Origin: an archaeon | GTDB taxonomy: Archaea > Thermoproteota > Nitrososphaeria > Nitrososphaerales > Gagatemarchaeaceae | NCBI GenBank assembly: GCA_021819035.1 | Contig: JAKASL010000001.1 | Coordinates: forward strand, 806,001 to 870,000 | Reading direction: 5' to 3' | DNA: 64,000 bases | Part shown: positions 33,848-42,556 of the stretch, piece after piece | Numbering within the stretch: the stretch's first letter is position 1 | Layout of the letters: each line of letters starts with the position of its first letter | Notes under the pieces: model-generated | Told to the model about the DNA's origin: nothing | Database searches by the model: none | The model's input: only the letters and a program-made list of their open reading frames with translations | Program-made: the position numbers and the translations under genes

Positions 33848-35184
33848 TTTCCGTACTCGTCCTCCAGCTTGGCGTCCGCGCTCCGGCTAAAAACCTCTGT
33901 CTCCCTTCTGACTTTGGCTAGCTCCTCGAGCCGCCCCTTCCCCGAGGCCGCCATCTGGAGCATGGCCAGCCCCCTCGAGGTGGCCTCGAGGTCTGCAGCC
34001 CGCTCGACGCCGATGCCGGTCGCTTCGGATATCCTCCTGAGGAGCTCGTCTGACTTCGAGAGGCCGCCGTCGGCCCTCAGGACCCTCGGCGCCTCGCCCG
34101 ACTGCTCCAGGACGAACCTCGTGTGGAAGGAGATCGCCGTCAGAAGGCCTGACACGATGTCCTTCCTCTCGGTCTTCAGGTCGAGACCTGCGATGACCCC
34201 CTTGGCGCCGGGCGCACGGGGGACCTGCAGGCCCGACAGCGCCGGGATGAAGCTGACCCCGCCCCTGCCTGCGACCTCGAGGTCAGAGTAGCTCCGCATC
34301 AGGCCGATGGCGAGCATCAGGTCGACCGCCTTTCCCGTGGTGGGGAGGTACCCTTCGACCCCGAATCGGGTCTTCCCCCGCTCCTTGAGAAGGACCAGGG
34401 GGATCAGCTGGCCTCTCCTCGCGAACCCGTCCGTCGGGACGTCGACGAACGTCCCGGTGCCGTTGGTGACCTTGGCGACCCCTCTCTCCAAGGCAGACTC
34501 GCCCACGCAGGCCGCCTGCTGGTCCGCCACCAGGGCGTTGAGCTCCATCCCTTCGAACTCGCCGATCTTCTCCGCGTTCTCTACGATGGTCGGGGTCTCC
34601 ATCTTCAGCCCGAAGAGCGACCTCACGATCCCTATCTCCTTCATGCTCCTCGGGTCTATGATGCCTGTCAGGCATGCGTTGGTCGCATCCGAGACGAACT
34701 TGCCGGTCAGCCTGTAGGCGAGGTATGCGTCGATGGTCCACTGCATGCTCCCTTCCGGGAGCGCCGGGTTGAGCTCCTTCAGCCTGAGAAACCTGATCAC
34801 TGGAGAATACGGTGATATCACGAGGTCCAGCGGGGGTATCTTGCCCAGGGCCTTGACGTGCAGGGGAAGCCTCCTGTACGTGTCGTAGACCTCCCTGTCT
34901 GTCCACGTGACGACGGGCGTCAGGGGGGTGCCGTCTTTCCTCCAGGCGACAGTCGATGCCCTGTAGGTCGCGAGCCCGGCAGACTTCGCACCCAGCTCCT
35001 TCCCCCTCAGCAGCAGGTGCTTCACCGCGTGGAACAGCTGCTCCGCGTCTTGGAGCCCTTCGGAGCTCACCGGGACGGTCGCGACCTCCGAGCGCCTCCG
35101 GACGAGATCGGACTCATAGACGCCGAGCTTGATGGACGTGGTCCCGACGTCCACCGACGCGAACAGGCTGTCCTCTGCGCTCAT
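33790..35184 (-). CDS. FGGY-family carbohydrate kinase
   Basis: A 464-residue kinase. The N-terminal phosphate-1 motif FASVDVGTTSIKLGVYES, the substrate motif WRKDGTPLTPVVTWTDREVY, the central AYLAYRLTGKFVSDATNACL, VTNGTGTFVDVP and the C-terminal VLRADGGLSKSDELLRRISE give the FGGY two-domain fold. The WTDRE motif resembles glycerol kinases, but gluconate or xylulose are possible. ATG 35184 is used because it overlaps the upstream oxidoreductase stop as ATGA. With flanking FAD enzymes this suggests phosphorylation and oxidation of a small polyol or sugar acid. Confidence 0.9.
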   Translation of the reverse strand: MSAEDSLFASVDVGTTSIKLGVYESDLVRRRSEVATVPVSSEGLQDAEQLFHAVKHLLLRGKELGAKSAGLATYRASTVAWRKDGTPLTPVVTWTDREVYDTYRRLPLHVKALGKIPPLDLVISPYSPVIRFLRLKELNPALPEGSMQWTIDAYLAYRLTGKFVSDATNACLTGIIDPRSMKEIGIVRSLFGLKMETPTIVENAEKIGEFEGMELNALVADQQAACVGESALERGVAKVTNGTGTFVDVPTDGFARRGQLIPLVLLKERGKTRFGVEGYLPTTGKAVDLMLAIGLMRSYSDLEVAGRGGVSFIPALSGLQVPRAPGAKGVIAGLDLKTERKDIVSGLLTAISFHTRFVLEQSGEAPRVLRADGGLSKSDELLRRISEATGIGVERAADLEATSRGLAMLQMAASGKGRLEELAKVRRETEVFSRSADAKLEDEYGKWLDLATWLKNSKSSFQAE

Positions 35185-36290
35185 TGATTGGGCCCCGCTA
35201 TCATGCGCTCCACCATCTCGGCGATGGCAGGAGCGGCTGTCAGGCCAGGGGACTCGATCCCCACCAGGTTCACCACCCTCTTCTGTGGGCGATAGTCTAT
35301 GATGAAGTCCCTTGTAGGGGAGAGGGGCCTCGTCCCGACGTACACCCTTACAGTCTTCCAGACCGCCTTTAGAAGAGGGCCGAACTTCGCTGTCAGCTGG
35401 GCCAGGTCTTCTTCCGTGTAGGCCCTGTCCTCCTTCGATTGGGTGACCCTGAGGGTGGGTCCAACGATCGTCGTGCCGTCGGTGGCGGGGATCAGCGCGC
35501 CCCCCTTCGTCTTCGAGCCCGTCCCCAGCGGGAGCGGCGCGACGATGCACTTGAGAGATAGGCCCGAGCACACCGCCATGACGCCCAGCCCTGGCTCGAG
35601 CCTCCCTAGGTCTACTCCGAAGGCAGCCGCGACCTCGTCGGAGTACAGTCCCGCGGCGTTGACGACGACCCTGGCCCTTATCTCGCCGCAGGAGGTCTTC
35701 AGCGACACCGCCTCTTCACGGGCGTCCGCCGACGTCACTTTGCAGCCGAACCTGAACGTCACGCCCCTGGCCGTCGAAGCGTCAGCGAGGCGCGACACCA
35801 GTTCATGGACGTCCACAGTCCCATAGCCGTCGACCTTCAACCCCCCGATGACCCCCACGGCCAGCGAGGGCTCGGCCTTCCTCAGGCTGCTCCCCCTCAT
35901 CAGACTGACCCTGAACTCCTTGCCGAGCTCAAGCTTGACGTAGGCGAAGGCGGCGAGCAGAACAGGGACTGCGAGCCATCTGTTCACCACCAGGAGGGCG
36001 GGCATCCGGTTCAGCCTGACCCCGAGCTCACGGCAGAGGTCGTCGTACATGTGGTTCCCCCTCCTTGCGAGTTTGCTCTTCAGCGAGCCAAACGGGAGTT
36101 GGATCACATGGATGACGTTCGCCTGCCCCGCGGTGACCCCCATCCCAGGGCCCTTCTCCTTCTCGACCACCACGACCCTCTTCCCCGAGCCCGCGAGGCG
36201 GTGCGCTACGGCCAGACCGACCACCCCGGCGCCTATGATCGCGACGTCCGAGCCCGGCGCGGCCTCAGGCAGAGCTCTCCACCCGCTCAC
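35181..36290 (-). CDS. FAD-dependent oxidoreductase (DAO family, GlpA/LhgO-like)
   Basis: A 369-residue flavoprotein. It has the dinucleotide motif SDVAIIGAGVVGLAVAHRLA (about residue 14), VVEKEKGPGMGVTAGQANVI, the strand ARVVVNAAGLYSDEVAAAF, the conserved GGALIPATDGTTIVGPTLR and the C-terminal VGIESPGLTAAPAIAEMVER. The order is typical of anaerobic glycerol-3-phosphate dehydrogenase and L-2-hydroxyglutarate oxidase. First gene of the kinase operon. GTG 36290; the nearest TATA (about 36338-36345, GTTGATAAG) leaves a leader of about 25 bases. Confidence 0.9.
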   Translation of the reverse strand: MSGWRALPEAAPGSDVAIIGAGVVGLAVAHRLAGSGKRVVVVEKEKGPGMGVTAGQANVIHVIQLPFGSLKSKLARRGNHMYDDLCRELGVRLNRMPALLVVNRWLAVPVLLAAFAYVKLELGKEFRVSLMRGSSLRKAEPSLAVGVIGGLKVDGYGTVDVHELVSRLADASTARGVTFRFGCKVTSADAREEAVSLKTSCGEIRARVVVNAAGLYSDEVAAAFGVDLGRLEPGLGVMAVCSGLSLKCIVAPLPLGTGSKTKGGALIPATDGTTIVGPTLRVTQSKEDRAYTEEDLAQLTAKFGPLLKAVWKTVRVYVGTRPLSPTRDFIIDYRPQKRVVNLVGIESPGLTAAPAIAEMVERMIAGPNQ

Positions 36291-36382
36291 TCCCCGTCGG
36301 GACGCCGCGGCCCCACAGGGCGGCTGTCACACAGGCCGTCTTATCAACGCGCCCATTCTCTGACAAGGCGATGACCCGGGTC

Positions 36383-36940
36383 CTATCTGACGCGCATGAG
36401 GACCATAGAAGAGAGGAGCGAAAGCGCCAGCAGGACAAGGGGCCCGACGTAGAAGTCGAGCTGGCCGTTCGCCTCGTAGTGGTACGCGTAGAGGAAGACG
36501 AACAGGATGGTCAGCAGCCCCTGCGCCGTTCCGAACATCGCTCTCATGGGGAGGGAGTAAGGCCCCCTGTCCAGCCTCAGCAGCGTCCCAACCGGGGCCA
36601 GGGCCGAAGACATGGCGAAGGAGACCGCGAGGACCGTCGTCCCGCCGAGCACGAACGAGTCGAGCACCATGGCCGAGTAGGAGACCGCGAGGAGCAAGGA
36701 CGCGGCCAACGTCTCCAGAATGAGGACGCTCAGGGTGGGCCTGGTCAGGTAGCCGACGAGCGAGAAGAGCATGCTCCCCGCGATTATGCCAAGGAACAGG
36801 GGGCCCAGCTGCCTGGTGTCCCCGATGGTATAGACGAGCTGCGACGCGTATCCGAACCAGAGCAGCAAACTTGTAGAGAAAAGGGACCCCGTGAGGGAAA
36901 AGACCGCCAGGCCCGAGACAGACTTCCATAGTGATGACAA
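36383..36940 (-). CDS. Integral membrane protein of unknown function
   Basis: A 185-residue protein with six predicted helices (VFSLTGSLFSTSLLLWFGYA; LGPLFLGIIAGSMLFSLVGY; VLILETLAASLLLAVSYSAM; VLGGTTVLAVSFAMSSALAP; QGLLTILFVFLYAYHY; FYVGPLVLLALSLLSSMVLM). There are few charged residues and no transporter motif. TTG 36940 begins two bases after the stop of the secreted phosphoesterase, so the two are coupled. It may help to insert, fold or regulate that enzyme. Confidence 0.75.
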   Translation of the reverse strand: MSSLWKSVSGLAVFSLTGSLFSTSLLLWFGYASQLVYTIGDTRQLGPLFLGIIAGSMLFSLVGYLTRPTLSVLILETLAASLLLAVSYSAMVLDSFVLGGTTVLAVSFAMSSALAPVGTLLRLDRGPYSLPMRAMFGTAQGLLTILFVFLYAYHYEANGQLDFYVGPLVLLALSLLSSMVLMRVR

Positions 36941-36942
36941 CT

Positions 36943-38409
36943 CTATCCCCTCTCCCTCTTCCTGACCCTGACCCCCCAGGCGAGGAGAGCGACGTTCGCA
37001 GCCACCAGGAGGGTGAGGAAGTAGACAGACGCGTAGAACGGGACGACAGCCGAGTCAGCCTGGACGAACACCCCCGGGCCCAGAGAGGACAGAGTCGTGT
37101 TGGTCGAGCCGTGCCTCGGATATGGGAGGCTGGACAGGCTGTACTGCGGCTGCATCGGGAAAGCGCCGGAGATCTGCTGCGACTGCAGGTTGCCTGGAAG
37201 GTCGAAGTAAGGCGACTGCGGGAGGGGAAAGTTCGAGCCGAAGTCGAACGTCATTGGCGCTCTTGGGACGCCACCCCCTCCGTATGGCGCGCTGAAATCG
37301 AAGAAGTCGAGCGGGATGTTCACGCGCGAGACATACTGGTTGAGCGCGGGGACCTCCCAGTTGTAGTCGATGAGCGCGAGGATCGACGAGTGCGTCAACA
37401 CCGTGTTCGACACGTAGTCCTCCTTGGCGAAGGGGGAGACGAGGATCATCGGGAGCCTGAAGCCCGACTGGACCCCGTCGATGACGGGAGGGGGCACCTG
37501 GTCATAGTATCCGCCGGGGTCGTCCCATGTTATCGTTATGGCCGTCGAGCTCCAGATGGGGCTCCGCTCTATCTCATTGATCAGATAGATTATCCACATC
37601 TCCCCCTTCAGGACGTTGGAGGGCGCCCCCTGGTCGGTGCCGTTTGCGCCCTGTGAAAAGACCCAGCTCACAGACGGGACGTCTCCGGAGCTCAGGTCTG
37701 ACGTGAACGTGCTCCAGGAGAAGACGTTGCCCAGACGGTCGTTCATGCCGGACACGTGGCTCCACTCAGAGTATGTCGCCCCCTGGCTCTGGTAGGGGAT
37801 GAAGAACCCCCAGGAGACGCCGTAGCTCTGGAGCTCCCCCATGATCGTCTGGGAGAACGGGATGGAAGGAGGCGGGCCATAGTCGTTCATGATCGGCGAG
37901 TATCCGGCGAGGTAGTACATGGTGTTGGGGGCGCTCTCGGAGAGCAGGGGGGCGAAGTACATGTTGGCCAAAGAGTACTCTTCGGCCAGGTCCCAGAGGG
38001 GGCCCAGCTGGGAGGCGGTGTAGTATGTCATCGAGGAGGGACCGCTTCCGTCCACAAACCCGTTCATCTTCCCTCCGTTCCAGTCGATGTGATAGGCCGT
38101 GTTCCCTTCGACCGGGTCGGGGGTGGAAAACGTGCCAGGAGGGACCGGGCTGGGCACGTTCGCCGTGGAGTTGGCGTCCAGCATGTTCGTCGGGGTGGAA
38201 AGGCTCGCGACCAGGCTCTGGTTAGGAGACGAAGGGTCGAGGGGATAGACCCCGAAAAAGTTGTCGAAGGTGTGGTTCTCCAGGTATATGTTGATCAGGT
38301 GCTTTATCGGCGTCCTGGTCTGGCCCGCGCTCGCGTAGGCGGGCGCCCCAGCCGAGAGCAACAGCAGGACCGCTATCGAAAGGACGCCGACATACGCCGC
38401 TGTCTTCAT
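36943..38409 (-). CDS. Secreted membrane-anchored phosphoesterase, paralogue
   Basis: A 488-residue PF04185 phosphoesterase. A signal peptide occupies residues 5-28. The metal motif IKHLINIYLENHTFDNFFGV has a Thr variant of ENHSFDN. ITITWDDPGGYYDQVPPPVI and THSSILALIDYNWEVPALNQ match the paralogue at 2755-4356. A C-terminal helix (ASVYFLTLLVAANVALLAWG) with a basic tail anchors the enzyme. In the strand before DPGGYYDQ, Trp-Asp-Asp replaces Tyr-Asp-Glu of the other copy. A short intergenic region separates it from the divergent SCP2 operon. Confidence 0.9.
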   Translation of the reverse strand: MKTAAYVGVLSIAVLLLLSAGAPAYASAGQTRTPIKHLINIYLENHTFDNFFGVYPLDPSSPNQSLVASLSTPTNMLDANSTANVPSPVPPGTFSTPDPVEGNTAYHIDWNGGKMNGFVDGSGPSSMTYYTASQLGPLWDLAEEYSLANMYFAPLLSESAPNTMYYLAGYSPIMNDYGPPPSIPFSQTIMGELQSYGVSWGFFIPYQSQGATYSEWSHVSGMNDRLGNVFSWSTFTSDLSSGDVPSVSWVFSQGANGTDQGAPSNVLKGEMWIIYLINEIERSPIWSSTAITITWDDPGGYYDQVPPPVIDGVQSGFRLPMILVSPFAKEDYVSNTVLTHSSILALIDYNWEVPALNQYVSRVNIPLDFFDFSAPYGGGGVPRAPMTFDFGSNFPLPQSPYFDLPGNLQSQQISGAFPMQPQYSLSSLPYPRHGSTNTTLSSLGPGVFVQADSAVVPFYASVYFLTLLVAANVALLAWGVRVRKRERG

Positions 38410-38560
38410 CGCCGGTTCCCGAGGACCAACATTGGCGGTTGATGCCCGCGCGGTACGCGCTCTCCGTGCGATTTAACGCTTGGCGGGGGCCCGCACAGCT
38501 CGGGTCGGGCCCAGGGCCAGCCCTTTTATGATAGGCGTCCGCTCTGACGCCCCGGTCGAG

Positions 38561-38965
38561 ATGGCCAGGTTTCCAAGCGAAGAGTGGACGAAGCTGTATG
38601 CGGAGAAGCTCAACGCGAACAAGAGCTACGAGGACGCCGGGAAGAACTGGGAGGGCGCCATCACTTTCGTGGTGCAGAAAGACAGCGCCTTGGACAAAGA
38701 CGCGTTCATCTACCTCGACCTCTACCACGGCAAATGCAGGGACGCGAAGTTCTCGCTGACAGAGTCTGACCTCCCGACTCCGGAGTACAAGTACGCGGGC
38801 CCCTACGGCAACTGGCGGAAGCTGATCAACAAGGAGATCGACCCGATCCAGGGCCTTCTGACCGGGAAGTTCAAGCTCCAGGGCTCCATGATGAAGATCA
38901 TGAGGTTCACCAAGGCGGCCAAAGAGATGGTGAACACGACGGCCAGCGTCCAGACCGAGTTCTGA
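38561..38965 (+). CDS. SCP2 sterol-carrier-domain protein
   Basis: A 134-residue protein with the SCP2 fold order: PSEEWTKLYAEKLNANKSYE, GAITFVVQKDSALDKDAFIY, the strand GKCRDAKFSLTESD, YAGPYGNWRKLINKEIDPIQ, and the C-terminal GLLTGKFKLQGSMMKIMRFT typical of SCP2 proteins. It should bind a hydrophobic ligand. ATG 38561 is used; CTTTTATGATAG (38523-38534) is the promoter. The stop overlaps the next start (TGATG), placing it in an operon with two dehydrogenases. Confidence 0.87.
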   Translation: MARFPSEEWTKLYAEKLNANKSYEDAGKNWEGAITFVVQKDSALDKDAFIYLDLYHGKCRDAKFSLTESDLPTPEYKYAGPYGNWRKLINKEIDPIQGLLTGKFKLQGSMMKIMRFTKAAKEMVNTTASVQTEF

Positions 38966-40098
38966 TGTGGTTCTTTCGTTCGCCGCAGGTCGTCTTCGGG
39001 GACGAGGCGCTCTCCTACCTCTCTTCCCTCCCCATCAGGCGCGCGGCGATAATCACCGACCGCTACCTCCTCGGGACCGAACTTCCCGAGCGGGTGCGCG
39101 GGGCGCTCCCTGAGGGCGCCGAGTCGCTTGCCGTGGGGGACGTATCGGCGGAGCCTCCCCTGTCCGAGATGACGGCGCATTTAGAGAAGGTCAGGGGGTT
39201 TTCGCCGGACTGGTTCGTAGCGGCGGGGGGCGGCTCGTCGATAGACACCGCCAAGATACTCTTCGCCCTGTACGAGCGCCCCGACCTGACGGTGTATGAC
39301 ATCACCCCCCTCGTCCAGCTGGGCCTCAGGACGAAGAGCCGCCTCATCGCCGTCCCGACGACCAGCGGCACCGGCTCCGAGTGCACCTGGGCTGCCGTCC
39401 TCTCGGAGGAAAACGAGAAGAGGAAGCACGAGCTCGCGTCCCCAGAAATCCTCCCCGACTATGCCATCCTCGACCCTTCCTTGGTGGTCTCTCTTCCGCC
39501 CGAGCAGACGAGGAACACGGCCGCGGACGCCGTCGCCCACGCCGTGGAGGCCTACGGGAGCACATGGCACAACCCCTTCTCCGATGCGATGGCCGAGAAG
39601 GCTCTGGAGCTGATCTCGGAGAACATCGAAGGCGTGATGCGAGACCCGGGAGGCCTCGGGCCCCGGGGCCAGGTCCACATCGGGGCGTCCATGGCTGGGC
39701 TCTCCTTCTCCAACTCTCAGATCGGGTTGGTCCACGCGCTGGGGCACTCCCTCGGCGCGACCTTCAAGCTCCCCCACGGGAAGGCCGTCGGCCTCCTGCT
39801 CCCCTACGTCGTAGACTTCAACTACGACGCCTGTCCCGAAAGGTACGACAGGTTGAACTTGCTCATCCCGCCCAAGTACCGAGGGAGGCGCCTCTCGGAC
39901 TCTCTGAGGAGCCTGCTTGGGATGATGGGGGTCGCGCGCTCGGTCAGGGACGCCGGGGTCGAAGAGTCGGCCTACGCCTCGAGCATGGACACGCTGGTCA
40001 CTCTAGCCTCAGAGTCGACAGGCATGGTCACCAACCCCAAGGACTCCGGGAGCGAAGACCTCAGGAACATTTTCATCAAAGCCTTCGACGGTGACTGA
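38965..40098 (+). CDS. Iron-containing alcohol dehydrogenase
   Basis: A 377-residue Fe-ADH. GGGSSIDTAK binds NAD(P). The metal residues lie in TAADAVAHAVEAYGS and in VHALGHSLGATFKLPHGKAV. IAVPTTSGTGSECTWAAVLS is the family signature. It would interconvert an alcohol and an aldehyde. The gene overlaps the SCP2 gene by one base and is three bases from the aldehyde dehydrogenase, so the three proteins probably oxidise one alcohol, perhaps a hydrophobic one bound by SCP2, to the acid. Confidence 0.93.
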   Translation: MWFFRSPQVVFGDEALSYLSSLPIRRAAIITDRYLLGTELPERVRGALPEGAESLAVGDVSAEPPLSEMTAHLEKVRGFSPDWFVAAGGGSSIDTAKILFALYERPDLTVYDITPLVQLGLRTKSRLIAVPTTSGTGSECTWAAVLSEENEKRKHELASPEILPDYAILDPSLVVSLPPEQTRNTAADAVAHAVEAYGSTWHNPFSDAMAEKALELISENIEGVMRDPGGLGPRGQVHIGASMAGLSFSNSQIGLVHALGHSLGATFKLPHGKAVGLLLPYVVDFNYDACPERYDRLNLLIPPKYRGRRLSDSLRSLLGMMGVARSVRDAGVEESAYASSMDTLVTLASESTGMVTNPKDSGSEDLRNIFIKAFDGD

Positions 40099-40101
40099 CC
40101 C

Positions 40102-41583
40102 TTGATAGCACGCTACGGGAATTTCATAGGAGGCCGGGAGGACTTCGAGGGAGAAGAAGCCGAGCTGAGGGGTCCTGCAGACGGCTCCAGGCTGGCGACC
40201 GTCACGTTCGCCGACGCGGAGAAGGCGAAGGAAGCGATAGACGCGGCGGAGGGAGCATTCGCCAGGTGGTCGAAGACGAGCATCGGCGAACGCCAGAAGC
40301 TCCTGGCCGCCCTCGCAGACAGGGTCCAAGAGAGGTCGGCCGAGTATTCCGGCCTCGAATCGGAGAACACCGGGAAGACGATCCGTCAGAGCACTCTGAT
40401 GGACATACCCCTGGCCATCGAGCACATCCGCTACTTCGCGACCACGAAGGACTTCCCTTCGGCGAGGGAGATAGAGCACCCGGAGTATCCGGGGACGAAG
40501 GGGATAGTCCAGTACGCCCCGCTGGGGGTCGTCGGGGCCATAGCGCCCTGGAACGTCCCGCTCCTCATGGCGGTATGGAAGGTCGCCCCCGCGCTTCTCG
40601 CTGGGAACACCGTCGTCCTCAAGCCCTCCCACCATACGCCGCTGACGGCCCTCGAACTGGCGAAAGACTGCAGCGCAGCAGGATTCCCAGCCGGCGTGAT
40701 GAACGCCGTCGCCGGGACAGGGGAAGCAGTGGGTCAAGCTCTGGTGTCCAGTTCAAAGGTGAGCATGGTCAGCTTCACCGGGTCCACAGCCACAGGGGAG
40801 CGCCTGCTTTCAGGGTCCGCGGGGATCAAGAAGTTCACCATGGAACTAGGGGGAAAGTCCCCCAACGTGGTCTTCGAGGACGCCGACCTGGCGAAGGCGG
40901 CGAAAGGGGTCCTCTTCGGGATATACCTCAACTCCGGCCAGCTCTGCGAGTCAGGGAGCAGGCTCATCGTCCAAGCCTCCATCAGGGAGAGGTTCCTCGC
41001 CAAGCTGAAGGAGGGGATGGAGAAGATGCGGGCCGGGAACCCGCTCGACATGGAGACAGACGTCAGCGCCATCACGACCTCGGAACAAAAGGCGAAGATC
41101 GAGACTCTGGTGGACAAGGGGGTCAGCGGAGGCGCGCGGGTCTACTACAGGAAGCAGATGGAAGGGGCGACCCCGGCGGGGGGGCTGTACTATCCGCCCA
41201 CCCTCTTGACAGAGGTCCCTGAAGAGGCCGAAGTCGCCAGGGAAGAGGTCTTCGGCCCGGTCCTGGTCGCCCTCGACTTCGACACCGAGGACGAGGCCCT
41301 CAGGCTGGCGAACGACACGGAGTACGGCCTCGCTGCCGGCGTCTGGACCAGGGACGCGGAGAGGGCACGGCGCGTATCGGGGGGCATAGACGCGGGGACG
41401 GTCTGGGTCAACGAGTACCATCTCCTCTCCGCCGCCGCCCCGCGAGGCGGATTCAAGAAGAGCGGGATAGGGAGGGAGCTGGGGGTCGAGGGGATGCTGG
41501 AGTTCACACAGACGAGGCACATCTTCCTCAACGAAGGGACAGACATCGACGAGGTCGCCTATGGCCTCCTTCTCCCCGAGTGA
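40102..41583 (+). CDS. Aldehyde dehydrogenase
   Basis: A 493-residue NAD(P)-dependent ALDH. Motifs are APWNVPLLMAVWKVAPALLAG, KPSHHTPLTALELAK, FTGSTATGERL, the general-base Glu in TMELGGKSPNVVFEDAD, the catalytic Cys in NSGQLCESGSRLIV, EEVFGPVLVALDF and the C-terminal GGFKKSGIGRELG. TTG 40102 is the start. Last gene of the SCP2-ADH-ALDH operon. It oxidises the aldehyde made by the Fe-ADH; chain length is unknown. Confidence 0.93.
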   Translation: MIARYGNFIGGREDFEGEEAELRGPADGSRLATVTFADAEKAKEAIDAAEGAFARWSKTSIGERQKLLAALADRVQERSAEYSGLESENTGKTIRQSTLMDIPLAIEHIRYFATTKDFPSAREIEHPEYPGTKGIVQYAPLGVVGAIAPWNVPLLMAVWKVAPALLAGNTVVLKPSHHTPLTALELAKDCSAAGFPAGVMNAVAGTGEAVGQALVSSSKVSMVSFTGSTATGERLLSGSAGIKKFTMELGGKSPNVVFEDADLAKAAKGVLFGIYLNSGQLCESGSRLIVQASIRERFLAKLKEGMEKMRAGNPLDMETDVSAITTSEQKAKIETLVDKGVSGGARVYYRKQMEGATPAGGLYYPPTLLTEVPEEAEVAREEVFGPVLVALDFDTEDEALRLANDTEYGLAAGVWTRDAERARRVSGGIDAGTVWVNEYHLLSAAAPRGGFKKSGIGRELGVEGMLEFTQTRHIFLNEGTDIDEVAYGLLLPE

Positions 41584-42188
41584 CCGCCCTCAGCGGCTGC
41601 GAGTGTCACCAGAAACTCCGATGCAGTTGGAACTTGAATCGTTCAATTGGTCGCATGACAACGGATGCAGGATGCCGGTGGGTGCCTCTGCGGTCTCGGG
41701 CACTTTCTCGCGCACCGCCGCGACCTCGAAAGGACCGCGCGGCTCTTCCATGGCTCCTCGGGGGGCTCCGGGCAGCGTGACGTCTGCAGGCGTCTCGGCC
41801 TGGCCGGTGCCGGCCTCAGGCTTCCCAAGACGCCCATCCTGGGAAGGAGCCGGAACCTCGTCCTGGCAGTCGTCTATCTTGCGACCTATGCCGTCTCGAT
41901 CTTCGCTTTGCGTTGTCCGGCCTGGTGCCTCATCTGCGCGGTTCCGGCGGCGATAGCAGCTCATCCCTCCATCCTGCAATGCGCGGCGGCGGGGCACGTG
42001 CCCAGCAGGAACGCCACCGGACACCCACGACTCTACCCGTGGGAGGGTGTCGCCACGCCATCCCGCGGGGCCCTCCCCGGTGTAGGTGACGCCGCGTTAT
42101 TGTCCCCGGTTTAAACGGGGTGCGCCGGCCGCACGTCCTTCATGTCGCACGAAACGGGTTTGTCCGCCGGCGCCCCGGAGGCGCGACC
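41584..42188. other. Worn stretch without a convincing gene
   Basis: About 600 bases hold only low-information frames. One (41665-42114, plus) contains a possible membrane segment, RNLVLAVVYLATYAVSIFAL, and could be the remains of a small membrane-protein gene. Near the end is an IS605-end-like hairpin, listed separately. GGTTTAAACGGG around 42108-42118 looks like a TATA box but is about 70 bases from the next gene. Confidence 0.4.
42021..42050 (+). repeat. Hairpin resembling an IS200/IS605 right end
   Basis: CCCACG (42024-42029) and CGTGGG (42038-42043) pair around an 8-base loop. ACACC (42021-42025) and GGTGT (42046-42050) extend the stem beyond an AG bulge, and GTGTC follows. The layout is like the right-end hairpin of archaeal tnpB elements (CCCACG, TTTAG-like loop, CGTGGGAGGATGTC). 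No tnpB remains beside it. Confidence 0.4.
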
Positions 42189-42485
42189 ATGAGCCTGACG
42201 CGACCCGACCAGGTGCTCGTCGCAGGGGCGGCCCTCGTCCTTGCCGCGGGGGGTACGGCCACCGCTGCGCTCCTCGTCTCGTCCCCGGTCATGTTCTACC
42301 TCGTGTTCCCCATCGGCGTCCTGGGGGTCTTCGTCGCAGCCGCAGGATACCTGATGGAGGACTCCGTCGAGCGCCGCCACGGGCGCCCCGCGCCCGCCGC
42401 CCTGGGAGGGGGCTTACGCTTCGCCCCTAGCTCCCGGGCTCCGGAACCCCGGACCCACAGAGGGAAGGCCGCGGGCCGCTCCTGA
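42189..42485 (+). CDS. Small two-helix membrane protein
   Basis: A 98-residue protein with two membrane helices (VLVAGAALVLAAGGTATAAL and VMFYLVFPIGVLGVFVAAAG) and a basic, proline-rich tail. ATG 42189 is chosen because the longer frame begins in worn DNA. No family is recognised. It lies alone between a relic region and the RHH-phosphodiesterase operon. Confidence 0.55.
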   Translation: MSLTRPDQVLVAGAALVLAAGGTATAALLVSSPVMFYLVFPIGVLGVFVAAAGYLMEDSVERRHGRPAPAALGGGLRFAPSSRAPEPRTHRGKAAGRS

Positions 42486-42525
42486 CCCCGCACGAGGGCC
42501 GTCCGTGCTGTCGCGACCGCTCTGC

Positions 42526-42533
42526 TTAATTAC
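42526..42533 (+). promoter_or_regulatory. TATA box of the RHH-phosphodiesterase-CysC operon
   Basis: CTTAATTA lies 24-31 bases before TTG 42557. Confidence 0.65.
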
Positions 42534-42556
42534 ACATAATTGAACCCCGGGGAGAG

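Noticed and set aside
41665-42114. Plus-strand 149-codon frame
   Set aside because: It has one hydrophobic stretch but no promoter, no domain and odd composition, and it runs over the IS605-end-like hairpin. Kept only as part of a worn region.
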